64,000 bases of DNA, taken from RGIG3701 sp017403345. GTDB lineage: Bacteria; Planctomycetota; Planctomycetia; Pirellulales; Thermoguttaceae. Made by a program: the position numbers and the translations under genes. The notes under the pieces were generated by a model. That model made no database searches and was not told where the DNA came from. It saw only the letters and a program-made list of their open reading frames with translations. Of this stretch, positions 53,886 to 62,546 are shown one piece after another (within the stretch, counting starts at the first letter, position 1; the number at the start of each line of letters is the position of its first letter). The DNA lies in assembly GCA_017403345.1 (NCBI GenBank), contig JAFQOH010000192.1, forward strand, positions 1 to 64,000. Direction: 5' to 3'.

Positions 53886-55007
53886 TTAAAAATACTGCCC
53901 GCACTCCGAATACGCCGCCGCAGAGATGGCTGACCGCATCAGCTCATCGAGACGTTTAAGGTCCGTGACTTTCTGGAGACGTTCACGTTCTGATTCGGTG
54001 AATTCTGTCGGAAACTTCGATTCAAGAAGCATCGCGACAGCCCCTACTTTCGCATTCCGTTCGCCTTTTTCCATACCGATCCGTTCGCCTTTTTCCATAC
54101 CGATCCGTTCGCCTTTTTCCATACCGATCCGTTCACCTTCGTACAGTGCGTATTCAAGATGAGCGGCTTCGTCGCGGATGGCTTTTTCGCGGGCAATGGC
54201 GAGTTCACGGCGGCGTTCGTCGCGAGTGAAGCGCGAGTAGATCTGGTGCGTCTGTTTCAACCCCGGCGTGCGGGTCAGCAATTTGTCCATTTCTGCCTCC
54301 GTTTTTTGATTTGCGTTAAGTAAATAATCGATCCAGTTCCGGAGCGGCTCATCCTTCTCCGGGAGCTCTTTTAGACCGGAAAATACGGATCCCAGCTTAC
54401 TGTCTTCGAGCTCCAGCGTATGAATTACGGCATGATCCGTGAACTGGACAGACGGGTCGGATTCCGCACGCAATGTGAACACATTGTGCACTTGCGGGAG
54501 CTGCGGAAACAGTACGAATCGCGTCAATATTATCGACACGACAGGCCGAAGTTCTGTATATCGCTCACTTTCATTGATCTGCGATGAATAAATCTGGCTC
54601 CAATAGTACAAAATTCTGTTCTCAAAACACTGTCCAGGGACGAGCTGCATCTCAATGTCGTAAAACGAACCGTTTTCGTCGCAGACTTTCACATCGACGA
54701 CCGTTTTCTTATCGCCGTAAAAGTCTGCGAGATTGAACGGATTTTTGATCGACGCCTCTGTGATCAGGGGTCGGCCGGCACTCAGATTCACTGCATTGAT
54801 GAATCCGATCAGCCCTTCTTCTGCGCCCTGCGACGAAAATAGATACTGAAACACGACATCCGACGTCGGCGGAAGCTCAAAAATCGGTTTTTTCGCCGTC
54901 TTTCTCGTCATCTTTCTCGCCGTTTTTTTCACAGTCTTTTTCACCGCCTTTTCTACCGCCTTTTCTACCGCCTTTGTTCTGACTTTTTTTCGCGGTTTTG
55001 GATCCAT
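53886..55007 (-). CDS. Rpn-family recombination-promoting nuclease / PD-(D/E)XK transposase-like protein
   Basis: 373 residues from the ATG at 55007; GGAGGAGG directly abuts an earlier ATG but is correctly spaced from this one. N-terminal ~30 residues are a Lys/Arg/Thr-rich repeat. The core SDVVFQYLFSSQGAEEGLIG, SIKNPFNLADFYGDKK, VVDVKVCDENGSFYDIEMQ (catalytic Asp and E-x-Q) and YYWSQIYSSQI are the Rpn/PDDEXK_2 family. The C-terminal part holds three EKGERIGM repeats (24-nt DNA units). Rpn proteins cut DNA and promote recombination; they behave like mobile accessory genes, often multicopy. Confidence 0.9.
   Translation of the reverse strand: MDPKPRKKVRTKAVEKAVEKAVKKTVKKTARKMTRKTAKKPIFELPPTSDVVFQYLFSSQGAEEGLIGFINAVNLSAGRPLITEASIKNPFNLADFYGDKKTVVDVKVCDENGSFYDIEMQLVPGQCFENRILYYWSQIYSSQINESERYTELRPVVSIILTRFVLFPQLPQVHNVFTLRAESDPSVQFTDHAVIHTLELEDSKLGSVFSGLKELPEKDEPLRNWIDYLLNANQKTEAEMDKLLTRTPGLKQTHQIYSRFTRDERRRELAIAREKAIRDEAAHLEYALYEGERIGMEKGERIGMEKGERIGMEKGERNAKVGAVAMLLESKFPTEFTESERERLQKVTDLKRLDELMRSAISAAAYSECGQYF
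54060..54131. repeat. Three tandem 24-nt units in the Rpn gene
   Basis: 54060-54083, 54084-54107 and 54108-54131; encode GERIGMEK repeats. Such repeats are common in this family. Confidence 0.9.
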
Positions 55008-55027
55008 ACGCATCCTCCTCCGATTTT

Positions 55028-55055
55028 ATTATAGCGCGATCCTTTGAAAAGTCAA
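55028..55055 (-). promoter_or_regulatory. Promoter of the Rpn gene
   Basis: On the minus strand TTGACT (55055-55050), 16-nt spacer, TATAAT (55033-55028). Transcription should start near 55021, leaving ~14 nt that is almost only the ribosome site. Confidence 0.85.
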
Positions 55056-55146
55056 GCGTGTGGACGAATTTTCTTGAAAAAAGGGACAGCAGCATCCGGC
55101 AGCGAAATGCCGATGGGACTGAAAAACGCTGGAAATGGGAGCGGTT

Positions 55147-56352
55147 TTATTTTGCGAGGTCGAAAGGATTCGTGGGGGCCGGTTTGACGGGCGGTTCCGG
55201 AGTTGGGGCAGTTTGGGGTGCCGCATCGGGAGCCGTCTTCTGGAATGGACCTTTCGGAAGGTTTTCGAGTCGGTATTTCAGGCTTTGGAATGATTTGTCG
55301 CGGATCAGTTCCGGTTCCAGTTTCAGACCCTTCTGGAAGTGCTCTTCTGCTTTTTCGAACTGCCTCAGATTCAGAAACGCCCAACATCGGAAGTTTTCCA
55401 GGTAGGGATCTCCTCCGACGCGTTCATCGATCCGATCCACACATTCCAGCGCCTGCTGAAATTCACGGTGATTGAAAAAGTAATCAAGGGACAGAAAGTC
55501 GATCCAGCTCTCTTTCAGGTACTTTTCGCGCAGTTCCGCAATTGCGAAAGCGTAGATATTGGGGTCTGAGTGTGCCTGTGCGGCTTTCAGATACCAGAAT
55601 TGGAACGTTTTTTGATCCTGCAGTTCTATTGGCAGGCGTGAAAAGAGGTAGAGTGCGGTCTCTGCGTTTTTTTCTTCGACTGCTTTGGAAAATTCTTGGA
55701 TCAGGAGCTGATTTTCTTTGAAAAGGAGCAAGATCCGCTGCGACATCATCATGCCGTAATCGTCTTTTCCGTCGACGTAAAGGTCTGGTACGAGCGTGCG
55801 CCGGAGCGTTTCTGAAAAAGTCTCGTCGAAATGGTAGAGATAGAATTCATGGATCTGGATGAGACGTTCTCCCTGCCGTTGGAGGTATAGATCGTGGTAA
55901 TCCAGCCCGCCCTGCGTATCGACGAGACGGAAGGTCGCCGCGACGGTCTGCTCGTCGATCCTGCGAACACGGAGAAAGCGGTACGTTCCGCCCTCTTTGA
56001 CTTTTTCGGCGACGCTTTGGGCTATCCCTCCTTTTTCGGAAAAAAGATGGATGAGGTAACGCCGGTCAAATCGGTTTCCCTGCATTTCATCCGGGATCCC
56101 CGCCAATACGCGGTCCGTGAGTGAACTCCAGTCGATCGCGCGGATAAAAAAGGCGGAATTTCCGTTTTGGAGATTTTCTTCCAGTGTTTTGGCAAACCGG
56201 GCGGCTTCTTCTTCGGAGATCTTCCGGGCGGCTGCAGACGTACTTTCCCTAGGAGTGCCCGATTCCTGCTTTTCTCGGCAGAAGCAGAGAAAAGTAAGGA
56301 AAAGCGTGCACCCTAAAAAAAAGGACACGATGAAGAAGGTTTTTCTTTTCAT
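55147..56352 (-). CDS. Membrane-anchored TPR-like protein, unknown function
   Basis: 401 residues. An N-terminal hydrophobic segment contains FLGC and ends FCFCREKQ, so it is a signal anchor or lipoprotein signal. Residues ~60-200 form a mixed domain; ~210-370 contain helical TPR-like pairs (FRCWAFLNLRQFEKAEEHFQ then KGLKLEPE). The tail is Pro/Ala-rich. No enzyme motif. Its promoter puts the transcription start on the ATG, so the message is probably leaderless, and no ribosome site is present. Confidence 0.7.
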   Translation of the reverse strand: MKRKTFFIVSFFLGCTLFLTFLCFCREKQESGTPRESTSAAARKISEEEAARFAKTLEENLQNGNSAFFIRAIDWSSLTDRVLAGIPDEMQGNRFDRRYLIHLFSEKGGIAQSVAEKVKEGGTYRFLRVRRIDEQTVAATFRLVDTQGGLDYHDLYLQRQGERLIQIHEFYLYHFDETFSETLRRTLVPDLYVDGKDDYGMMMSQRILLLFKENQLLIQEFSKAVEEKNAETALYLFSRLPIELQDQKTFQFWYLKAAQAHSDPNIYAFAIAELREKYLKESWIDFLSLDYFFNHREFQQALECVDRIDERVGGDPYLENFRCWAFLNLRQFEKAEEHFQKGLKLEPELIRDKSFQSLKYRLENLPKGPFQKTAPDAAPQTAPTPEPPVKPAPTNPFDLAK

Positions 56353-56358
56353 CGTGTC

Positions 56359-56387
56359 ATTATATGGAAAGTACGCGGAAATGTCAA
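56359..56387 (-). promoter_or_regulatory. Consensus promoter, predicted leaderless
   Basis: On the minus strand TTGACA (56387-56382), 17-nt spacer, TATAAT (56364-56359). Six nt separate the -10 box from the ATG at 56352. Confidence 0.9.
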
Positions 56388-56411
56388 GAGCTTTTTCCGT
56401 TTTTTCGAGGA

Positions 56412-57359
56412 TCAGCGGCCAAACATTTGGGTAAAGTAGCCGCCGATGCGTCCGACGCCGACGCGGGAGAATCCGCCGAGCATATTGGCGCGGTGTCCGC
56501 TGCTGTTTACCCAGGCATTATTGGCGGCTTTTCCGCTGGAGGAACCCATGTAGATATTCTCTGCACTGGCACTGGCTCCAAGCTGACGCGCACGCTGTGT
56601 AAAGGATCCTTTTCCGCTGACGGGGGAATTATGCGAGAAGAAGCCGAAACGGTACATATCGGAACTGTGTCCTCGGGAAACCAGCACAAGAAGGAGGTCG
56701 ATCACGCAGGGACGCAGGCCGCTGCGCATCCGGAAACGGTTCAGTTCATCGACGGCACGGTATTCTTCTGGATCGATCGCTGGTGCGAGTTCCTGATTGA
56801 CTGCAAGAACTTCGTTCGATTTCAGATGCGGCGCCGGGATCGGAATGTCACGCACGAGCTGCCCGATCTCCGAGCGGCTTTTTTCATTGTGGACCGCCTC
56901 GGCGATCTGGACCAGTGAATTCGCGACTTCCGGACGGACATCCGGATATTTTTCCGTGATCCTTCCCGAATAATCGGGCTGGTGATCTTGCAGGACGGCC
57001 TGCATGACGGTACGTTCTTTGGCTGGAAGGACCGTCACCAGATCCGAGAAATCCAGACCAAGAAATTCATATTCGGAAAATGTGTGCAGAACGATCGGAG
57101 TATGGTGCACTGGGAGCTTGGGCTGAGGGGCCGGTTTCTCGGAAGATCCTGAAAGCGTCTGCCCTGCATCCGGAATGACCGGCTTAGCTGTTGTATGTTG
57201 TTTCGCCCCAGCTTGCGCTTTTGTTGATTTTGTGGTATAATTAGGCTGAAAGAGACGGCGGAAAGGGCCGGCCTCGGTAGTTGTTGTATAGGCTGCTGCC
57301 TGCATGGCGAGCGCCGCAAATATAAAAATTCGTATGGAAATGCCAGTTCGGGTCAACAT
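56412..57359 (-). CDS. Secreted CAP/SCP-domain protein
   Basis: 315 residues from the ATG at 57359 (AAGGAT upstream); the longer frame adds no signal-like sequence. A hydrophobic N-terminus (RIFIFAALAMQAAAYT) suggests export. After a Pro/Thr-rich linker comes a region with LVQIAEAVHNEKSRSEIGQL, then a CAP domain (~195-315): RGHSSDMYRFGFFSHNSP with the conserved His, SAENIYMG and AWVNSSGHRANMLGGFSRVG. CAP proteins bind lipids or act in envelope processes; bacterial roles are poorly known. A palindrome lies near its promoter. Confidence 0.88.
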   Translation of the reverse strand: MLTRTGISIRIFIFAALAMQAAAYTTTTEAGPFRRLFQPNYTTKSTKAQAGAKQHTTAKPVIPDAGQTLSGSSEKPAPQPKLPVHHTPIVLHTFSEYEFLGLDFSDLVTVLPAKERTVMQAVLQDHQPDYSGRITEKYPDVRPEVANSLVQIAEAVHNEKSRSEIGQLVRDIPIPAPHLKSNEVLAVNQELAPAIDPEEYRAVDELNRFRMRSGLRPCVIDLLLVLVSRGHSSDMYRFGFFSHNSPVSGKGSFTQRARQLGASASAENIYMGSSSGKAANNAWVNSSGHRANMLGGFSRVGVGRIGGYFTQMFGR

Positions 57360-57511
57360 ACAAAAATCCTTTCCGTGCTTAGTGGGCTGATCCCACGGGC
57401 CAAACTTAAAATAAAATATAAATAAAAATCTCACTTGGATCCCATGCTCCTCATGGAACCGCGTTGAGAATTGGTCCGCAATATGTGATCGATAGGCAAG
57501 GTGATCTGGTT

Positions 57512-57532
57512 GGTGAAGGTTTAACCTTCACC
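57512..57532. promoter_or_regulatory. 21-bp perfect palindrome in the CAP gene leader
   Basis: GGTGAAGGTT (57512-57521) and AACCTTCACC (57523-57532) around one T. On the minus strand it lies about 10-30 nt downstream of the -10 box at 57545-57550. Candidate operator or an RNA hairpin; without a T run it is not a good terminator. Confidence 0.6.
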
Positions 57533-57544
57533 TAGTTGGTAGTG

Positions 57545-57573
57545 ATTATACAGGAAATTCGCACGAATTTAAA
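57545..57573 (-). promoter_or_regulatory. Possible promoter of the CAP gene
   Basis: On the minus strand TATAAT (57550-57545) with a weak TTTAAA 17 nt upstream; leader ~180 nt. Confidence 0.5.
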
Positions 57574-57655
57574 GAGGGGGGGGCCTGATTTTTTCGGAAA
57601 TTTTTGGAATTTTTTAAATTTTTATTAAAGTTGTTGTTGGAATTGTGCAAATTGT

Positions 57656-58135
57656 ATGGAAAATAATGTGTTGAACATCGTACTTTTTCAGCCGGAGATC
57701 CCGCATAATACCGGAGCTGTCGGCAGAACGTGTGTGGGGCTGGGGGCCAAGCTCTGGCTCGTCCGTCCCATGGGATTCCAGATCACGGACAGGAATCTGA
57801 AACGCGCCGGTCTTGATTACTGGCAGTTCCTGGATTGGGAGATCGTAGAGAACTGGGAGGCGCTGCGGGAGAAACTGCCGCAGTGGGATCGGTATTTCTA
57901 TTTTACTAAGAAAGCGAAACACTCGTATCTTGACGTGACGTTTCAGGCTGGCGACGTGCTCGTTTACGGAAGCGAGACGCAGGGATTTCCGGAGTTCTTC
58001 CATGAAGAGTATGCGGAACAGTGCCTCAGGATCCCCATTCGGCCAAAGATCCGGAGTTTGAATCTTTCGGTAAGTGTGGGGGTCAGCGCCTTTGAGGCGA
58101 TGCGGCAGATCGGGCATTCGGAAGATATGCAGTAG
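57656..58135 (+). CDS. trmL: tRNA (cytidine(34)-2'-O)-methyltransferase
   Basis: 159 residues, normal length. A SPOUT-fold enzyme that 2'-O-methylates the wobble base of tRNA-Leu. VLFQPEIPHNTGAVGRTCVG at the N-terminus, LVYGSETQGFPEFF and the C-terminal knot RSLNLSVSVGVSAFEAMRQ are diagnostic of TrmL. No ribosome site is obvious. The dehydrogenase gene begins 10 nt downstream, so they are probably cotranscribed. Confidence 0.94.
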   Translation: MENNVLNIVLFQPEIPHNTGAVGRTCVGLGAKLWLVRPMGFQITDRNLKRAGLDYWQFLDWEIVENWEALREKLPQWDRYFYFTKKAKHSYLDVTFQAGDVLVYGSETQGFPEFFHEEYAEQCLRIPIRPKIRSLNLSVSVGVSAFEAMRQIGHSEDMQ

Positions 58136-58145
58136 GAGGTGAAAG

Positions 58146-59048
58146 ATGGAAAAACTGAAGATCGCGTGGATCGGTACCGGGATCATGGGGCGTGCTATGT
58201 GCGGAAGGCTGATCGAGGCTGGATATTCCTGCACGGTCTACAATCGGACCCGGGAAAAGGCGATACCGCTGCTGGAGGCGGGCGCGCAGTGGGCGGAGAC
58301 CCCTGCGGATGCTGCGAAAAATGCGGACGCCGTCTTCACGATCGTCGGATTTCCCGCGGATGTGGAGTCCGTCATTCTCGATCCGGAAACGGGCGTGCTG
58401 GCGGGATGGGAGACGGAGAAAAACGGGAAAACAGACGGGAAAAGGAAGATCGTCGCCGACATGACCACGAGCCGTCCCTCTTTGGCCGTCAAGATCGCGC
58501 AGGAGGCGGAAAAACGCGGTGTCTGGGCACTGGATGCTCCGGTCTCCGGAGGGGATATTGGCGCGAAAAACGGGACACTTTCCATCATGGCGGGCGGATG
58601 CCGGGAGGCGTTTGATGCGCTGGAGCCGATCTGGAAGATCCTCGGGACGAACGTGAGATTTCAGGGGACTGCGGGAATGGGGCAGCACACGAAAATGGTG
58701 AATCAGATCCTCATCGCGGGAAACATGCTTGGGGTCTGCGAGGCGCTGCGGTATGCGAAGTCCGTCGGTCTCGATCCTGCCGCGGTTCTCGAGTCGGTCT
58801 CTACCGGGGCGGCGGGAAGCTGGTCGCTGGCGAATCTGGCTCCGCGGATCCTTCGGGACGATCTTGCGCCGGGGTTCAAGATCACGCATTTTGTGAAGGA
58901 TCTGCGCATCGCGCTGGATGAAGCTCGTGCTGTCGGTCTGGAACTTCCGGGGGTCACGCTTGCCGAGCGGCTGTACGCGGAGCTGATGGACGCGGGATTG
59001 GCGGATGCTGGGACCCAAGCGCTCGTGAAGTGGCCGGCCTGCCAATGA
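58146..59048 (+). CDS. Beta-hydroxyacid dehydrogenase (3-hydroxyisobutyrate / tartronate semialdehyde reductase family)
   Basis: 300 residues, AGGAGG before the ATG. N-terminal NAD(P) fold KIAWIGTGIMGRAMCGRLIE, the substrate motif DAPVSGGDIGAKNGTLSIMA and the catalytic Lys183 in GQHTKMVNQI define the family. Members reduce or oxidise short beta-hydroxy acids such as 3-hydroxyisobutyrate, glyoxylate or succinic semialdehyde; which one cannot be read from sequence. A small insertion with Lys/Gly lies near residue 95-100. Confidence 0.92.
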   Translation: MEKLKIAWIGTGIMGRAMCGRLIEAGYSCTVYNRTREKAIPLLEAGAQWAETPADAAKNADAVFTIVGFPADVESVILDPETGVLAGWETEKNGKTDGKRKIVADMTTSRPSLAVKIAQEAEKRGVWALDAPVSGGDIGAKNGTLSIMAGGCREAFDALEPIWKILGTNVRFQGTAGMGQHTKMVNQILIAGNMLGVCEALRYAKSVGLDPAAVLESVSTGAAGSWSLANLAPRILRDDLAPGFKITHFVKDLRIALDEARAVGLELPGVTLAERLYAELMDAGLADAGTQALVKWPACQ

Positions 59049-59089
59049 GAGGCCCGGCTGCATTTTGCCGCGGAACACAAGGAAGAAAC

Positions 59090-59120
59090 GCAGGATCTCA
59101 TGGAACGGGCGAGATCCTGC
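59090..59120. terminator. Hairpin between convergent genes
   Basis: GCAGGATCTC (59090-59099) and GAGATCCTGC (59111-59120), perfect 10-bp stem, 11-nt loop, no T run. Probably ends the dehydrogenase transcript, possibly factor-assisted. Confidence 0.6.
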
Positions 59121-59239
59121 TCTGACACGAATTTCACGGAAAACACGAAAAGACACGAAAGATTTAAAATATTTTTGATCGCCTTTTGGTGAATTTCGCG
59201 TTGAAAAACTCCTTTTATGTTTTTCTGCGGCCGTCCGAT

Positions 59240-60700
59240 CTACTTTTTCAGCTCTTCGAGACACTCTATTGCCGCTTCGATGAAACGCTCGCCGGTCCCT
59301 TCGACGTAGAGGACGTTGATCGTCTCGTAGCTTCCCTCTTTGAAGGCTTTGCGCGTCGGAATGTATTTCGCGTTTTGCTGGGAGAGCTCGATGATGATCG
59401 TGTTTTTGAACGGCGAGCGGCGTTTGAGATCCTGTCCCAGTTCGACGAAGATCTCGCCCGGAAGCAGTACGATGGCGGTGTCGTCACTCAGACGGATCGC
59501 GCCGACTTCCGCTTTGTGTTCGACCGGGAGGGTGGAGAGGTTGACGATCTTGCCGATCTCGACCCGTTCCAGGAACGAGTAGCCGGAGTTCGGTTCCATG
59601 ACGACGCTGCGCAGTTCACGTGCGCGTGCGATCTGCTCTTCGGTGAATTCCTGGCGTTTGACCGTCAGGGTACGCATCGCGGAATCGAGAGACGGGACCA
59701 GTTCTGCCATTTCTCCGCTCTCATAGAGTGCCGCGAGACGTTTTCCGAGTTCCGTTCCGATCTCCGGAGCACGGCGTCGGTGGCGGTTCGTGACGTCTAC
59801 GTGATTGATGTCGCCGCAGGTCCCCGTTCCAAAACCAGAGATGAAGTCCGCGCCGAATCTTTCACGCAGAACGGTCTGAATGTAGAACGGGTAGTCCGCG
59901 CTGAATTTCGTGCCGCCGGTCGTGTCGAGATGGAGCGCAAAATTGGAGAGGGACGCGAACGGCTTCTTTTCCGCGTCACGGAACAAAATTCCGTAAAAAT
60001 CGGGATCGATCGGGCCAGCGGGACGGATGATGTTCGGATTCAGAACGCCGGGATTGAATCGGACCTGATCGGAATCTTTCATGAAGTAGCGCCGGTTGAA
60101 GGAAAGATCCGTGACGGACGTTTTGCCGATGGAGAGCGACGCGGGCCGGAGATCTTTCATCGATTCGAGGATCGCCTTTTCGGTCTGTTCGACCCAGAAC
60201 GCTTTGTAGTTGAACGTTTCATGGTCGTTTCTCGCGGCGGCGGCCAGATTTTCTTCCGGAGTGATCTTCCGATCGTACTTCATCCAGACGGGGCCGGTGT
60301 GCGTGTGCGTTCCAACGAGGAAGACCGCGTCGCCGGAGAGACCGGTCTTTTCCTGGATCCGGCGTTTCACTTCGGCCGTGACGTCATCGTAAACGTAAAT
60401 GGAATCGCTGATGGCCAGGACGCACATTTCGTCACCCTGTTTGAAGCAGAACGCGCGGAGCATGAGCGGATCCAGCACGCCGTCGGAAAGCCGTTTGCTG
60501 TAGTATCCGGCCATGGGGTAACTCAATGGCGGCGTGATCTCCGTTACACCGATACCGATCTCCAGCGGAGCCGTAACTGGCGCAGGAGTTTTCTCGGCAT
60601 CCTGCGCGAAAACGGCGGAAGCTGAAAAAACGGCGGAAGCTGAAAAAACGGCGAGTGCGGGCAAAAGCATTGACAAAATGGCGAAAAACTTGGATCTCAT
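59240..60700 (-). CDS. Secreted neutral/alkaline ceramidase-like hydrolase (copy 1)
   Basis: 486 residues with a signal peptide (MRSKFFAILSMLLPALAVFS). The core IGIGVTEITPPLSYPMAGYY, GTHTHTGP (metal His residues), FALHLDTTGG and TGTCGDINH match the N-terminal zinc-amidase domain of neutral ceramidases, common as secreted proteins in Planctomycetes. The C-terminal Ig-like domain of full ceramidases is missing. The substrate could be ceramide or another amide. It is about 70-80% similar by eye to the next gene upstream. Confidence 0.88.
   Translation of the reverse strand: MRSKFFAILSMLLPALAVFSASAVFSASAVFAQDAEKTPAPVTAPLEIGIGVTEITPPLSYPMAGYYSKRLSDGVLDPLMLRAFCFKQGDEMCVLAISDSIYVYDDVTAEVKRRIQEKTGLSGDAVFLVGTHTHTGPVWMKYDRKITPEENLAAAARNDHETFNYKAFWVEQTEKAILESMKDLRPASLSIGKTSVTDLSFNRRYFMKDSDQVRFNPGVLNPNIIRPAGPIDPDFYGILFRDAEKKPFASLSNFALHLDTTGGTKFSADYPFYIQTVLRERFGADFISGFGTGTCGDINHVDVTNRHRRRAPEIGTELGKRLAALYESGEMAELVPSLDSAMRTLTVKRQEFTEEQIARARELRSVVMEPNSGYSFLERVEIGKIVNLSTLPVEHKAEVGAIRLSDDTAIVLLPGEIFVELGQDLKRRSPFKNTIIIELSQQNAKYIPTRKAFKEGSYETINVLYVEGTGERFIEAAIECLEELKK
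60610..60654. repeat. Duplicated 18-nt unit at the signal-peptide end of ceramidase-like copy 1
   Basis: AAAAAACGGCGGAAGCTG occurs about 2.4 times; on the minus strand it encodes VFSASA twice, duplicating the likely cleavage region. Confidence 0.8.
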
Positions 60701-60740
60701 GGGCAGGGTCCTTTCTGGAATGGCGGGTGAAATGGTGGGA

Positions 60741-60808
60741 AACGCGGAAAAACGCGGAAAAACGCGGAAAAACGCGGAAAAACGCGGAAAAACGCGGAAA
60801 AACGCGGA
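60741..60808. repeat. 10-nt tandem repeat with phased A-tracts between the ceramidase-like genes
   Basis: Six exact copies of AACGCGGAAA plus a partial one, giving an A5 run exactly every 10 bp. It lies 41-108 nt upstream of the start of copy 1 in the 153-nt gap; no promoter boxes are seen in it. Confidence 0.95.
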
Positions 60809-60853
60809 GCGGGTACGGCACCTGCTCTGCGTTTTCCAACGGTTAGGGAAATT

Positions 60854-62269
60854 CTACTTTTTGAGTTCTTCGAGACACTCCATCGCGGCCTCTACGAGAC
60901 GTTCGCCGGTTCCTTCAGGGAAAAGAACGTTGATCGTTTCGTAGCTGCCTTCCTGGAATGCTTTGCGTGTTGGAATGTAGCGCGCGTCCTGCTGGGAGAG
61001 TTCCAGTACGAGCGTGTTTTTGAACGGCGAACGGCGTTTGATGTCCAGCCCAAGTTCGACGAAGATCTCGCCCGGAAGGATGACGATGGCGGTATCGTCG
61101 CTCAAACGGATCGCGCCGACTTCCGCTTTATGTTCGATCGGCCAGCTGGCGAGGCTGACGATGTTTCCGAGCCGGACACGTTCTAGGAACGGGATTTCGG
61201 ACTTCGGATTCAGGATCTCCTTGCGGAGTTCCCGTGCTCTGGCGGTCTCTTCCTCGGAAAACTGGAGACGTTCCAGCGTCAGGGAGCGGAATGCGTGGGC
61301 AAGCGACGGCTTTGCTTCCTGGAGACCGCTTTCGTAAAGTGCGGCAAGGGCCATTCCAAGTGCTGTGCCGATTTCCGGCGCACGCTGTCTTGGAGCAGAG
61401 GCATTGACGTTAATGTGATTGATGTCGCCGCAGGTTCCGATGCCGAATGCGGAAATGAAATCAGAACCAAATTTTTCGCGGAGGATCTTATGGAGGTAAC
61501 TGGGGTAGTCCGCACTGAATTGCACACCGCCGGTCGTGTCGAGATGCAGCGCAAAACTGGAAAGCGACGCGAACGGCTTCTTTTCGGCATCGCGGAACAG
61601 GATCCCATGGAGATCCGGATCGATCGGACCGGCCGGGCGGATGATGTTCGGATTGCCGACGCCGGGATTGCACCGGACCACATCAGAGTTTTTCATGAAG
61701 TAGCGGCGATTGAAAGAGAGGTCCGTCACGCTGGTCTTTCCAACGGAAAAGGAGACCGGTCGGACCTTCTGGATCGCTTCGAGGATGGTCTTTTCAGCCA
61801 GTTCGACCCAGTACGCTTTGTAGTTGAACGCGCGGTAGTCGTTCTTTTCGGCCGCCGCCATGTTCTGTTCCATCGTGACGGTCCGATCGTAATGCCGCCA
61901 GCTCGGACCGGTGTGCGTGTGCGTTCCGAGGATGAAGACGGAATCGCCGGAAAGACCGGTTTTTTCCTGAATTCGGCGTTTCACTTCGGCGGTGGTGTCC
62001 GCGTAGACGTAGAGGGAATCGCTGATGGCCAGGACGCACATTTCGTCCCCCTGTTTGAAGCAGAACGCACGGAGCATCAGCGGATCCAGCGTCCCTTCCG
62101 AGAGACGGATACTATAGTACCCGGCCATGGGGTAACTCAGCGGCGGCGTGATGTCCGTCACTGCCAGTCCAAGCTGAAACGGTTCTGTCTTTGACGCTGC
62201 GTCCTGTGCGAACAGGGCCGAAACGCTGAGCAGAAGTGTCGACAAAATTGAGAAGATCTTCAATTTCAT
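60854..62269 (-). CDS. Secreted neutral/alkaline ceramidase-like hydrolase (copy 2)
   Basis: 471 residues from the ATG at 62269 (AAGGAA upstream); the longer frame starts beyond the likely transcript start region. Signal peptide MKLKIFSILSTLLLSVSALF. Same motifs as copy 1: LAVTDITPPLSYPMAGYYS, LGTHTHTGP, FALHLDTTGG and GTCGDINHI. It comes first in the transcript, with copy 1 behind it. The two arose by tandem duplication and share runs of identical residues such as LMLRAFCFKQGDEMCVLAIS. Confidence 0.88.
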   Translation of the reverse strand: MKLKIFSILSTLLLSVSALFAQDAASKTEPFQLGLAVTDITPPLSYPMAGYYSIRLSEGTLDPLMLRAFCFKQGDEMCVLAISDSLYVYADTTAEVKRRIQEKTGLSGDSVFILGTHTHTGPSWRHYDRTVTMEQNMAAAEKNDYRAFNYKAYWVELAEKTILEAIQKVRPVSFSVGKTSVTDLSFNRRYFMKNSDVVRCNPGVGNPNIIRPAGPIDPDLHGILFRDAEKKPFASLSSFALHLDTTGGVQFSADYPSYLHKILREKFGSDFISAFGIGTCGDINHINVNASAPRQRAPEIGTALGMALAALYESGLQEAKPSLAHAFRSLTLERLQFSEEETARARELRKEILNPKSEIPFLERVRLGNIVSLASWPIEHKAEVGAIRLSDDTAIVILPGEIFVELGLDIKRRSPFKNTLVLELSQQDARYIPTRKAFQEGSYETINVLFPEGTGERLVEAAMECLEELKK

Positions 62270-62328
62270 GGGGTAGGATTCCTTTCTGGGAAGGCGGGAA
62301 GGTAAAAAACAGATGAATTTTAACTTCA

Positions 62329-62357
62329 ATTATAGACGAAACGTTCCGGTCTGTCAA
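62329..62357 (-). promoter_or_regulatory. Consensus promoter of the ceramidase-like pair
   Basis: On the minus strand TTGACA (62357-62352), 17-nt spacer, TATAAT (62334-62329); leader about 50 nt. Confidence 0.9.
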
Positions 62358-62546
62358 TAGTTCCGGAAATTTTTCTCAAAAAAGGGGATTCCAAACAGGG
62401 AATGCGTGAAAAATACGAAAATTTGTGATTTTTGAGAATTTCATGTCTGGGATCTTGCACTTTTTGTCTCTTTTGGTCTACTTCTGTGAATTCTGCGGCA
62501 GAATCGTCAGGTATGTGCCGGACGGTTCCGAAAACGGAGGCCCCAC

